Shown here piece after piece: positions 17,595 to 26,319 of a stretch of DNA of 64,000 nt. Where the stretch lies: assembly GCF_005860765.1 (NCBI RefSeq), contig NZ_VCEI01000011.1, forward strand, positions 620,001 through 684,000, given 5' to 3'. The stretch comes from Dyadobacter sediminis. GTDB lineage: Bacteria > Bacteroidota > Bacteroidia > Cytophagales > Spirosomataceae. The notes beneath the pieces are model-generated. The model ran no database searches. It saw nothing but the letters and a program-made list of their open reading frames with translations, and was not told the DNA's origin. The position numbers and the translations under genes were made by a program. Each line of letters opens with the position of its first letter. Position 1 is the stretch's first letter.

Positions 17595-18923
17595 TCAGAT
17601 ATGCTTACTGCCACTGATTTCGGGTGGAAGCAGCCTGCGAATAGTCGGGTTGTCCAGCAATTGCTTCAGGCGTATGGAATCCGGATAAGGAATATGCATG
17701 GCTGGCTGCTGAAGGTAAACCGGATTGTGAGTTTTAAGATACTTTGTAACGTTGTCTGTTTGAATAACGGAATGCCTGTAAACCCTATGTATATCTTCCA
17801 TATCAAACTTGAACCGTTTTTTATGCCCGTGAAGAAATAATGGAAAAATAGCAAGAATGAAGTATTTCTGCCATTTCCGTTTTTTATACTCCTCCATGAA
17901 CCGAATTGCAAACCAAGCATTGGCAACCAGTCCGATACTAAGTAATTCTGTGTACCGGGAAGGCACCGACGAGAGTTCCTGCCCCCGGCCATATGCAATA
18001 GCGATTGCCTGTGCAAAAGACCACATGTAACATCCTGCCATAAACAGATCACTTTTTGAAAGTTTTTTATTTCTTAACAAAAATGAAACTGCGATCAGGC
18101 CCGGTGACCAAAGCGGTGCAGCGATCCAGTTATGCGGACCAACAGGCCAACTCAATATCCGCAAAAACGAATGTGTCCATTCGGATATGCTTCTGGCACG
18201 GTATATATGATGAGCTGCAATGTGCGGTATTTGCATATATGCTGTTCCTGCAACGATTACCAAGGTTGCAATAAACAAGAAATGCTGCAATGCTTTTTCC
18301 TGTTTGTCAAGCCAGTGAAGTAAATAAACGCCTGCAACGGCCATCGGTGTCAGAATACCGGATGCCATCGTTAATATACTGAGCAAACACAATACTAAAA
18401 CGAACACGTTGGCCACGGCTTTTTGCGGATAGGTAACAGCCAGACCGACAGCAATTACTGTAAATAGAATCAGAAAGTAAAACTGGCTTTGAAATCCGAC
18501 CAGCATATTTTCGAAAGAGAAAGGAAGCGTAAATTGAGCAATCAGAACGGGTAAAATGATCCATTTATAACTGTTCAGACCATTGAACCGGATAAGAAAA
18601 CCAAGCAAACTTGCCGGAATTGTGGCTGCAAGGATGATATTTATACGTGCAGAAACCAGATTATTCCATTGACCGTTAACAATATACGAAGCAAGGGAAA
18701 GCAGTCGGGTAGGGAAGATGCGGTGTTCATTATGCAATTTCCACAAATCTGAAATTTTCAATGTACCGTCCACCCATGGCCTTAGTAATAAATCGCCTTC
18801 GGAATCCCATTCATCCCAGAACGGGATCGGCATGGCGTAATGATTGACAAAATGGTAACGTATCAGGATGATTAAACTAACAGAGAACGTAGTGATAGTA
18901 AATTTGGTAAGATTATTCCGCAC
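17595..18923 (-). CDS. polytopic membrane protein of a glycan locus (possible GT-C type glycosyltransferase)
   Basis: A 442-residue protein with roughly ten hydrophobic helices. The first large extracytoplasmic loop carries an acidic DEWDSEGDLLL motif and HNEHRIFPTRLL, the kind of layout seen in GT-C glycosyltransferases, where an acidic pair in the first loop is catalytic; the family is not recognised. The C-terminal tail is soluble. The start is GTG and overlaps the TAG stop of the upstream glycosyltransferase gene by one base, so translation is probably coupled. Context suggests assembly or modification of surface polysaccharide. Confidence 0.65.
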   Translation of the reverse strand: MRNNLTKFTITTFSVSLIILIRYHFVNHYAMPIPFWDEWDSEGDLLLRPWVDGTLKISDLWKLHNEHRIFPTRLLSLASYIVNGQWNNLVSARINIILAATIPASLLGFLIRFNGLNSYKWIILPVLIAQFTLPFSFENMLVGFQSQFYFLILFTVIAVGLAVTYPQKAVANVFVLVLCLLSILTMASGILTPMAVAGVYLLHWLDKQEKALQHFLFIATLVIVAGTAYMQIPHIAAHHIYRARSISEWTHSFLRILSWPVGPHNWIAAPLWSPGLIAVSFLLRNKKLSKSDLFMAGCYMWSFAQAIAIAYGRGQELSSVPSRYTELLSIGLVANAWFAIRFMEEYKKRKWQKYFILAIFPLFLHGHKKRFKFDMEDIHRVYRHSVIQTDNVTKYLKTHNPVYLQQPAMHIPYPDSIRLKQLLDNPTIRRLLPPEISGSKHI

Positions 18924-19786
18924 TATGAGTTGATTGAATTTGAATTTGTAATGTGATCAGGGTTTCGGATTTTGAGAATGGTTTCATCGAGGACGGTATT
19001 CGCTTCATGATCATGATTATAGAATTCCTCAATACTTCTTTTCCGGTCTGTGTCGGCACGTCCTCTTTTAAGTTTGAAATGATACTCTTCCAAGGACTTA
19101 CAGAAATAATGATTTAGTTGAACCTTGTTGACACTTACCTCGGAAAATGAATCAGAAATAACCTTGTAATATTCATTTACGCAGTAATAATTTTCTTTAA
19201 ATAAAAACGCATGTGGACTAACAGCGTGAATTACAAATTTAGGTTGTACAATGCATTTGATATGCCTGTTTGTATGAAAATCATATTCGGCTCGAAGCTG
19301 AAAACGTTCAGTGACCGGTTTGCTTGATTTTTTCAGATGTCCGCTTGATCCAAACACTAACCAGTTTATTCCCAATCCGCCAAACTGTACGTAATCTTTC
19401 AGTAATTCAACCAAATTGCCATTGGTACTTTTTGGAACAATAAACTCATCTACATCAATAAAGGCCATCCATTGTGAAAACCTTCCGAATTTCTTTAAGC
19501 ATTTGTTGTACGCTTCCAATTGTTTAACTTCTCCAAAAATACTACTTACTGTAACATAATCAGATAAACCTACTTCTGATAATGTTTTTTTAACAGGTTT
19601 TTTGCTGCCATTATCATAAATATAGAAATGCTGAATTCCAATTCCTCTGTGATAATTGATCCATTCCTCTATGTATTCATTTTCATCTTTTACAATACAA
19701 CATACAGTCAGCTTATACTTAAACCATAATTTGAAAGTTAAACTGCATTTGATAATTTCCCGGATATAGTGTGTTTTGTAAAACAT
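18923..19786 (-). CDS. glycosyltransferase, GT92/DUF23-like (copy 1)
   Basis: A 287-residue protein with the GT92-like opening CCIVKDENEYIEEWINYHRGIG followed by HFYIYDNGS, and a DxD-type motif in AFIDVDEFIVPK that would bind the metal and sugar nucleotide. Further conserved blocks are GGLGINWLVFGSSGH, IKCIVQPK and HYFCKSLEEY. No signal peptide; expected to act at the cytoplasmic face. It is clearly paralogous to the gene at 20153-20998 (well over half identical by eye) and lies immediately before the membrane protein gene. Acceptor and donor are unknown. Confidence 0.82.
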   Translation of the reverse strand: MFYKTHYIREIIKCSLTFKLWFKYKLTVCCIVKDENEYIEEWINYHRGIGIQHFYIYDNGSKKPVKKTLSEVGLSDYVTVSSIFGEVKQLEAYNKCLKKFGRFSQWMAFIDVDEFIVPKSTNGNLVELLKDYVQFGGLGINWLVFGSSGHLKKSSKPVTERFQLRAEYDFHTNRHIKCIVQPKFVIHAVSPHAFLFKENYYCVNEYYKVISDSFSEVSVNKVQLNHYFCKSLEEYHFKLKRGRADTDRKRSIEEFYNHDHEANTVLDETILKIRNPDHITNSNSINS

Positions 19787-20152
19787 ACGATTATGATTTA
19801 ATTAAATTCTGATCATGCTTAATTCTGTTAAGCATGATCAAAATCTTAAGTACATTCGCATGTAAGATTTGTTATTTAGACGACTGTTTACCTAAATAGT
19901 TATTCTTTGGCACTGATGAATGTACTATCGGAGTAACTATGACAGGTAAGTATTTTATTGTAGAATTAATTTGTGATAGACAAATGAAGTAGCAAAACCT
20001 GATGAAAGTTAGAGTGGGAGTGGACGGTTGTATTTTGCATGCCGAATAAGCATTGATTTGATTGGGTCGGATAGGACTGAATTGCAGAAATAAGAGAAAA
20101 AATAAAAGCCGGTTAGTGAAAGGAGCAATGTATATTTCAAATTATTAAATAA
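19787..20152. other. AT-rich gap between the two glycosyltransferase genes
   Basis: No convincing gene. The stretch is A/T-rich and holds one strong element, the 13-base inverted repeat at 19810-19840 listed separately. The remainder shows short A/T runs without repeats, and could house the promoter for the downstream glycosyltransferase gene on the minus strand. Confidence 0.5.
19810..19840. repeat. 13-base inverted repeat in the leader of glycosyltransferase copy 1
   Basis: Perfect arms TGATCATGCTTAA (19810-19822) and TTAAGCATGATCA (19828-19840) with the five-base loop TTCTG. It lies 24 bases upstream of the start codon on the minus strand. There is no T run right after it, so it may be a weak terminator for the upstream paralog, an operator, or a translation-affecting hairpin. 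Confidence 0.6.
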
Positions 20153-20998
20153 TTATTTTATAGTTTTTGTATCAAAAATTATAAGAATTGTTTCATCCTG
20201 CTCGACATTTGCTTCTGCATCATGATTGTAAAATTCCTTTAAACTCCTTGTTCTCCTACTTGTATCTGCGAGACCTCTTGCCAGCTTATTATAGTACTCT
20301 TCAAGAGACTTACAGTAATAATGGTTAATATGTATTTTGCCGACACTTACATCAGAAAATGAACTATTAATGATCGTGTAATTCTCGTTAACACAATAAT
20401 ATCCATCCTGGAAAAAAAATGCATGTGGCCCAGCAGCCTGCCTTACATATCTTGGCTGAACTATACATTTGATGTGTCGGTGAACATGAAAATCAATTTT
20501 TGCACGCATAAAGTAACTTTCCATTATAGGTCGATTAGTTCTTTTTACATGTCCATTTGAACCGAAAATCAGCCAATTGATACCCAATCCGCCATAGCCT
20601 TCATAATCTTGTAACAACTTAGTCAAGTTTCCGTCTGTACTTTTAGGAACAATGAATTCGTCAATGTCAATAAATCCAATCCATTGTGAATAATTGCCGT
20701 AATTTTTCAAACAGTCATTGTAGGCTTGCAGTTGTCTTACTTTTCCATAAATGCGGTTAACGGTAACATATTTCATCGAACCTATTCTTTGCAATGTTTG
20801 TCTTACGGGTTTTTTGCTCTCATTATCATAAATGTAGAAATGTTGTACGCCGATTTTTCTGTGATAATTAATCCATTCTTCCAGATATTCATTTTCATCT
20901 TTAACAATACAACAAATCGAGAGGTAATGGTTGTAACTTGGCTTGGAACGTAGTTTGTGTTGTACTTTATTCCAAAAATTACAAATATCAGCAAACAT
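20153..20998 (-). CDS. glycosyltransferase, GT92/DUF23-like (copy 2)
   Basis: A 281-residue paralog of the adjacent gene, with the same ordered blocks: CCIVKDENEYLEEWINYHRKIG, HFYIYDNES, GFIDIDEFIVPKSTDGN (DxD-like), GGLGINWLIFGSNGH, HIKCIVQPRYV and HYYCKSLEEYYNKL. The N-terminal 25 residues and the last 15 differ most. Its base composition is more A/T-rich than the flanking housekeeping genes. Function as for copy 1: a cytoplasmic glycosyltransferase for a surface glycan, substrate unknown. Confidence 0.82.
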   Translation of the reverse strand: MFADICNFWNKVQHKLRSKPSYNHYLSICCIVKDENEYLEEWINYHRKIGVQHFYIYDNESKKPVRQTLQRIGSMKYVTVNRIYGKVRQLQAYNDCLKNYGNYSQWIGFIDIDEFIVPKSTDGNLTKLLQDYEGYGGLGINWLIFGSNGHVKRTNRPIMESYFMRAKIDFHVHRHIKCIVQPRYVRQAAGPHAFFFQDGYYCVNENYTIINSSFSDVSVGKIHINHYYCKSLEEYYNKLARGLADTSRRTRSLKEFYNHDAEANVEQDETILIIFDTKTIK

Positions 20999-21376
20999 AG
21001 ATTCTGAATTATTTTTAGCCTTTGAACTATACTTCCTGCTATATGCGGAAAGTATAATAATAGCACTATCAATACAGATGTAATATTTGATAATATTACT
21101 GAAATGTCATTTATACAATTATCATGCGGTTAGGATGAATATACAAATGGAGATGATCCTTATCAAAAAAGTCTATTTAACATAATATAAATTATACAAC
21201 AAAGGTATAGAAACAAAAACGCCTGGATTTTGGCTATTTCCAGGCGTTTAGAATCCAATGAATAAGGCTCAGTATAAGATCATACTTATCTGTGCAAACG
21301 TCAGCAGGACTAAAAAGCTGTTTTTATAACTTACAAGGTTGTAAATGAATTATTTAAAACGATTTTCAGACCTATG
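20999..21376. other. AT-rich gap upstream of glycosyltransferase copy 2
   Basis: No gene seen. The left part (about 20999-21180) is A/T-rich with a small inverted repeat TAATATT-N4-AATATTA and probably contains the promoter for the glycosyltransferase gene on the minus strand. The right part contains the terminator at 21211-21249, which closes the sugar-isomerase operon. Confidence 0.5.
21211..21249 (-). terminator. terminator of the cytochrome/ThuA/isomerase operon
   Basis: Eleven-base perfect arms (AAACGCCTGGA and TCCAGGCGTTT) with an 11-base loop; on the minus strand the hairpin is followed by TTTTTGTTTC. It lies about 130 bases after the stop codon of the isomerase-like gene. Confidence 0.75.
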
Positions 21377-22243
21377 TCAACTGATGTCGCAAATTTCAAC
21401 GCACTTCTTCAAAGATGAAATGGGCTCTCTTTTAGGGATAAATTCCTGCGCAACGAAGCCTTTGAAGCCGGTTTCTACAATTGCTTTCATGATGGCCGGA
21501 TAATACAGCTCTTGTTCTTCGTCAATTTCATTCCTTCCGGGAACGCCGCCTGTATGGTAATGCCCGATATACTGGTGATATTTTTTAATCGTTGCAATGA
21601 CGTCGCCTTCCATGATCTGCATATGGTAAATGTCATAAAGCAGTTTGAATCTTTGTGAACCCACCATTTCGCACAAGCCCGCGCCCCAGGCTGTGTGATC
21701 GCACATGTAATCCCTGTGATTTACTTTGCTGTTCAGCAATTCCATGATCATGGTCACACCGTACTTTTCAGCAGATGGCATTAATCTTCTGAGTCCGATG
21801 GCGCAGTTACGCATGCCGTCTACGTCCGACATGCCACGGCGGTTTCCGGAAAAACAGATTACCGTTGTATAACCCGCAGCCTGTAATTTGGGGAAAATCT
21901 CTTCGTAACTTTTTACAAGTTCGTCATGATTGGCAAGATCATTAAATCCCTTCTCAATGCCCATGCCTGCGCCTTGCGGCAAAGCGCAGGTCAAACCATA
22001 CTTTTTCAATGTCGGCCATTCTTCCGGTCCAAGCAGTTCAATAGAAGTGATACCGATCTTCTTGCATTCCTGTGCAAACGTATCCAGCGGAATGCTGCCG
22101 TAGCACCACTTGCAAACGGAATGATTTATCTTACCATTCAATTTAGTACCCAATGCTTTTTCATTTGCTGCAAAAACTTCCGAAAGCGATAACACTCCCG
22201 CTCCTGCTGCGATATTCTTTAATACGGAACGTCTACTTGACAT
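21377..22243 (-). CDS. Tat-exported TIM-barrel sugar isomerase/epimerase-like protein (hydroxypyruvate isomerase-like)
   Basis: A 288-residue protein with a twin-arginine signal (SRRSVLKNIAAGAGVLSLSE) followed by an AP-endonuclease-2-type TIM barrel (about residues 40-285). Metal and catalytic residues of the hydroxypyruvate-isomerase/xylose-isomerase-like family are visible in VTMIMELLNSK (Glu), LLYDIYHMQI (Asp, His), HYHTGGVPGRNE (His) and FVAQEF (Glu). Export through Tat implies folding with a metal before export and action in the periplasm. It follows the ThuA gene by 30 bases; such pairs occur in loci that process oxidised or keto sugars. Actual substrate unknown. Confidence 0.85.
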   Translation of the reverse strand: MSSRRSVLKNIAAGAGVLSLSEVFAANEKALGTKLNGKINHSVCKWCYGSIPLDTFAQECKKIGITSIELLGPEEWPTLKKYGLTCALPQGAGMGIEKGFNDLANHDELVKSYEEIFPKLQAAGYTTVICFSGNRRGMSDVDGMRNCAIGLRRLMPSAEKYGVTMIMELLNSKVNHRDYMCDHTAWGAGLCEMVGSQRFKLLYDIYHMQIMEGDVIATIKKYHQYIGHYHTGGVPGRNEIDEEQELYYPAIMKAIVETGFKGFVAQEFIPKREPISSLKKCVEICDIS

Positions 22244-22273
22244 GTTGAAATGGTGAATGATTAATTGGATTGT

Positions 22274-23185
22274 TTAAGGTCTTGCACTTCCTTTGGAAGC
22301 TGTCGGGAAATTGTCAGGCACTTTTTGGGTGACCTTTCCTGTTGCAGCCCATTCAGTGCCGCGTTGTAAAGTTGTAATGAAACCGATGCATTTCTGTGAA
22401 TAGTTCTCATGGCCCAGCGTTGTATGAAAGATACGGCCTTTTCCATATTGCAAAGTCATCAGGATGGGTTCATTTCTTCCCGATCCTTTTTGTTCCAGCG
22501 GGCTGAAAGCCGTTGCGAGCACAATCATGTTTTCCGCCGGACCTCTTAACCGGTCATACAGTTCATCTTTCTGGTGAAGCCATTCGGCCGGAAGCCCTTT
22601 CATGATCGGATGTTCGGGAACGCGGGTTTTAACAACAAACTCGTGCTGTAAACCATGACTCCCGCCTTTCCCTGCGCTGGAATCCTGAACGATTTTCTGC
22701 TGATTTTCATCAAAATAGACATATGGGCCCGACTTTTCGTTTCTGCCTTCCCAGCCTCCGATCCCGATCATTTTGTTGTACGCTTCCCAGTTTGGAAAAG
22801 CATTGTCTGCGGCATGAACAACCACGAGACCTCCCCCATTTTGTATAAACTGCTCAAAAGCATCGTTGGTCGCCTGGTTCCAGGATTCGCCGTTGTAATT
22901 GGAAAGTATAACGTCATAACCGTCAAAACTTGGATTGAAATCGGCCATGTTTTCTCCTTTTTTCGGAGCAGTAACAACATCTGCGGTGAACAATCCGGTT
23001 TCTTCCAGATAACCTTTCATCAGTGCTGAGCCTTCCTTCATATTCCGGTGATTGCTCTGACCATCAATAATCAGCACTTTATACGATTTTACAGGATTTA
23101 ACCTGCTCACAATCAAAAAGCTGGATAGTATCAGCAAGGAAAAAACCGCAATAACGGATAATTTATAACCAGAAATTTTTCTCAT
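22274..23185 (-). CDS. ThuA domain-containing protein
   Basis: A 303-residue protein with a single N-terminal hydrophobic segment (about residues 8-28; signal anchor or signal peptide) and a ThuA/glutamine-amidotransferase-like domain (about 33-285). Family motifs include IDGQSNHRN, DVILSNYNGESW, GGGLVVVHAADNAF, and the final GRIFHTTLGHENYS. ThuA-like proteins are linked to uptake and use of trehalose-type and 3-keto sugars, and some relatives are 3-ketoglycoside hydrolases. Here it sits between a cytochrome-domain protein and a Tat-exported isomerase, so a periplasmic sugar step is likely. Confidence 0.88.
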   Translation of the reverse strand: MRKISGYKLSVIAVFSLLILSSFLIVSRLNPVKSYKVLIIDGQSNHRNMKEGSALMKGYLEETGLFTADVVTAPKKGENMADFNPSFDGYDVILSNYNGESWNQATNDAFEQFIQNGGGLVVVHAADNAFPNWEAYNKMIGIGGWEGRNEKSGPYVYFDENQQKIVQDSSAGKGGSHGLQHEFVVKTRVPEHPIMKGLPAEWLHQKDELYDRLRGPAENMIVLATAFSPLEQKGSGRNEPILMTLQYGKGRIFHTTLGHENYSQKCIGFITTLQRGTEWAATGKVTQKVPDNFPTASKGSARP

Positions 23186-23311
23186 TATGGTAAATTAAAA
23201 ATAAAATAGTGATGCCTTGGGAAACGCCTGATGTTCGAAACACCAACGTCAGCACCATGGCACCACTATCTTAAGTCTGAATAGCCGATTTCTACTCAAA
23301 ACAGCAAGGAT

Positions 23312-26011
23312 CTATTTCCCGCCTTTCTGCGTTTTGCTGCCTTCTGTGTAGATCGGGTTTTGTTTGTTACCGCCGGACATCAGATAAGCCACAAGATCTC
23401 TGAGTTCATCCGGGTTCAATCCGTTGATCAATCCCGGAAGCATGATGGAAACTGGAGACAATTTGGTTGAAGCTACATCTTTTTTGCTGATCTTGCGGAT
23501 GGTTTTGGAATCAAACGGGTTCTGCGCAATGTGGTAAAAATTGGCATCTTCATTGATCTGACGGCCTACAACGGATTGTCCGTCTTTCAAGGTATAAGCC
23601 ACAGAAGCATACTGATCCGAAACGGTTTTGTCCGGTAGAATAATGGATTCAAGCACATCCTTGGCTGAAAAACGGGTTCCAAGCTGCGTAAGATCCGGTC
23701 CGACGTCCGAACCTTCACCTTGAATCATGTGACAACGGCTGCAAAGTACAGCAGAGAAAATCATTTTACCGCGGTCAAAATCACGGTTTGCCAGACTGTC
23801 CTGTACCAAAGCTACGGCTTCTTCCACTTTCCAGCCACGGCCCGGACCTTTCGGCGTGTACAATTTAGCAAGATCATTACCAGTTCCTGTCAGCAATTCA
23901 GCCCCGGACAGTTTGTTGTAATAGGCAACTTTGTCTTTCGGAACATTTTTCAAAGCCATTTGTCTTGCTTTGTCAATAAAACCGATGTAGCTGCGCCCGC
24001 CCTGATAGCTGAATGCTTTATGGAACCATTTGAAGTACTGTTCGCTCAGTTGTGGAGTCCAGCCGGTTTTGGCGCTGCTTAGCATGATGGCATAAAAAGT
24101 CTGCTGCTGTGGTGGCATTTTCTCCAGCAAGCCGGCAAGATCCAGTCCGTACTGCGGATTGCGCAGGATCAAATCGGCAGAAGCCGTAACCATTTCATTG
24201 TCCTTATCATCGAATTTCTCGTTCTTCTCGATCAATGCAAGTGTTTTTTCAACTGCTTTCGGCGCTTCCAATGTAATCAGGATTTTACTTAGAAAGCGAT
24301 TCTGCAAGGCATTCGGAGAAGGATATTTTGGATTCAGGTAAGCAATCACGGCTTGTTTGGTGGCTGCGTCCGGCTGTCCGGTCCGGTAAAGCGTTACTTC
24401 CACCGCACGCAAAAGGGCCTGCTTCTGAAGATCGTCCAGTTTGTTATAATCAATTTTTGTCAAGCCTTTCAGGATCGGCCCTCCTACTTTGGAAGAATCG
24501 CCTTCGCGAGCCAGTGCAATGGATGAATAAATCAATGTCTGCGGATCTTTTTCAGCGTAAACTTTATTTTCCCATTCTGCAACAGGCTGATGTTCAATGG
24601 CTAAACGAGCTGCAAAACGCAGGAAACGATCCGGGCTTTTCAGGTATGGCCAGGCTGTTTCCACTGCTTTCGGATCTTTTCTAGCATGGAATTTTTCCAA
24701 TTCTGTACGTTGCTTGTGCTCTGCAGTAAGCTGGGGTTTTACTTCATTGGAGCCAGCTGGAATGTTCTGATAATCACCGTAATAAACGCGGTAAAGATCC
24801 GACTCCAGGCGACGGCCGCCGGTCAGGAAATACAATGCGCCGTCCGGGCCAATGGCTCCGTCCGTCAGTGGCAGCGGTGCACCGGAAAGGAATTCTTCAT
24901 GATCAGCAGAGTAAGTCGAGCCGTTCGGTTTCAGGTGCAGGCCATGTACGATACCAAAACTCCAGTCAAATGCAAGCAGCGTGTTTTTGTATTTGGCAGG
25001 AAACCTTGCGTTACTTAAATAGATCAGGTTTGTCGGCGAACCCTGACCGATGTTCATGATGGGCGAAAGGAAATCGGCAAATGCCGGCGAAGTATTGGCG
25101 GAACCCGTTCTCCATCCATAATCACCGCCGCTGGTTGCATGACAAACGCGTGTCGGACGATACCAGGGCGTTCCGAAATCCCATTCCATATCCGAGTCAT
25201 AAATGAAAAGGTCTCCTGCTTCGTTGAAGGCAATGTCGTACGAATTTCTGTAACCCGCGCTTACAAGCTCCCATTTTTTACCTTCCGGATCGGTATGTGC
25301 AATCCAGCCACCCGGCGCGTTGCGGTCTACGGCATGACCGCGCGGATCTTTTATCCATGGGAACAGGTTGTCATTTTTCCAGTTTGGCATCAGCCGGTAC
25401 GAATCCATTTTAGGCAAATCGGTAAAATTACCCGCGACTACATAAAGAGACTGTTTATCCGGCGACAGCACAATGCTGTGCGGTCCGTGCTCGCCTTCTC
25501 CAACCAGTGGTTTGATCAGCGTAATTTTGTCATACTGATCGTTGTTGTCCGTATCCTGTAAACGGTACAAGCCGCTCCCTTTCGGAAATTTCGGATTTTC
25601 ACGATTGTTGATCATGACATAAAGGCTATTGAAAGCATATAGCAGACCGTGCGCGTAACCCATTGCTACTTTGGCTGTATCGCCTTCCACTCTCAATGTT
25701 TCTACTTTCGGTTTTTCCGTAGAGCCGATTGCAGGCAGCACAAGCCGGAACAGGCCGCCATACTGATCGGATGTAATCATCCGACCTTTGTCGTCAAAAG
25801 TCATGGAAACCCATGAGCCGTTTTTTTCTTCAGAAGGGCTATATAAATGTTCAGCTTTAAATCCTTCCGGTAATTTAATTTTATCGACCTTGGAGCCAGG
25901 CGGACGGTGTTTGGCAGTCCGGTTGCTCAGCATCACTCCGCAAAAGACACAGACAGCTACCAGTGCTGCCAGCATCATCGGAAGTTTAAACCATTGTTTT
26001 TTTGTGTACAT
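23312..26011 (-). CDS. membrane-anchored beta-propeller/HEAT/cytochrome c protein
   Basis: An 899-residue periplasmic protein with an N-terminal membrane anchor (about residues 12-30), a glucose/sorbosone-dehydrogenase-like beta-propeller (about 40-420, with NAPGGWIAHTDPEGKKWE and YDSDMEWDFGTPWYRPTR), a helical repeat region (about 430-690) and a C-terminal cytochrome c domain whose single heme motif CSRCH is at residues 757-761, with distal Met candidates in VSIMLPGLING. This is the architecture of PVC-type heme-binding dehydrogenase-like proteins common in Planctomycetes and Bacteroidota. It presumably oxidises a sugar or similar substrate and passes electrons to the respiratory chain. First gene of the operon running to 21377. 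Confidence 0.85.
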   Translation of the reverse strand: MYTKKQWFKLPMMLAALVAVCVFCGVMLSNRTAKHRPPGSKVDKIKLPEGFKAEHLYSPSEEKNGSWVSMTFDDKGRMITSDQYGGLFRLVLPAIGSTEKPKVETLRVEGDTAKVAMGYAHGLLYAFNSLYVMINNRENPKFPKGSGLYRLQDTDNNDQYDKITLIKPLVGEGEHGPHSIVLSPDKQSLYVVAGNFTDLPKMDSYRLMPNWKNDNLFPWIKDPRGHAVDRNAPGGWIAHTDPEGKKWELVSAGYRNSYDIAFNEAGDLFIYDSDMEWDFGTPWYRPTRVCHATSGGDYGWRTGSANTSPAFADFLSPIMNIGQGSPTNLIYLSNARFPAKYKNTLLAFDWSFGIVHGLHLKPNGSTYSADHEEFLSGAPLPLTDGAIGPDGALYFLTGGRRLESDLYRVYYGDYQNIPAGSNEVKPQLTAEHKQRTELEKFHARKDPKAVETAWPYLKSPDRFLRFAARLAIEHQPVAEWENKVYAEKDPQTLIYSSIALAREGDSSKVGGPILKGLTKIDYNKLDDLQKQALLRAVEVTLYRTGQPDAATKQAVIAYLNPKYPSPNALQNRFLSKILITLEAPKAVEKTLALIEKNEKFDDKDNEMVTASADLILRNPQYGLDLAGLLEKMPPQQQTFYAIMLSSAKTGWTPQLSEQYFKWFHKAFSYQGGRSYIGFIDKARQMALKNVPKDKVAYYNKLSGAELLTGTGNDLAKLYTPKGPGRGWKVEEAVALVQDSLANRDFDRGKMIFSAVLCSRCHMIQGEGSDVGPDLTQLGTRFSAKDVLESIILPDKTVSDQYASVAYTLKDGQSVVGRQINEDANFYHIAQNPFDSKTIRKISKKDVASTKLSPVSIMLPGLINGLNPDELRDLVAYLMSGGNKQNPIYTEGSKTQKGGK

Positions 26012-26319
26012 TTTACGACTCAGAGTTTAAGTAATTGGAATTGAAACTGGATTTGAATGCGTTTTCCGGAAAGAAAATCAGTTGAAGTAAGCCTTCCGTG
26101 TTGCCTATTCATCTAATTGAATATCGCGTTATTCTTAAATAAAACAAACTTAAACTAAGAATAATCTGATATGCAATGATAAAGCGAATGGCTGAACGTT
26201 CCATCCTGTGGTGTCGGAAATGGATGTTAATTAAGGATATTCTAAGTTTTTAATGCAAAAAGTGTAGTCAGTAATCATCTGCTACACTTTTTGTTTATTG
26301 AGCTTTATGAATGTTGTTC
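26012..26319. other. intergenic region between the SusD gene and the cytochrome gene
   Basis: No gene seen. The right end carries the terminator for the SusC/SusD transcript (26256-26293). The remaining 240 bases should contain the promoter of the cytochrome/ThuA/isomerase operon on the minus strand; I found no clear TAnnTTTG box. Confidence 0.5.
26256..26293 (-). terminator. terminator of the SusC/SusD operon
   Basis: Twelve-base perfect arms (CAAAAAGTGTAG and CTACACTTTTTG) with a 14-base loop; the minus-strand side ends in a T-rich tract. It lies 27 bases after the SusD stop and separates that transcript from the cytochrome operon. Confidence 0.8.

Noticed and set aside
18923..20998. Tandem repeat interpreted as an insertion sequence
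   Set aside because: The duplicated text is two full glycosyltransferase genes; there is no transposase, terminal inverted repeat or target duplication.
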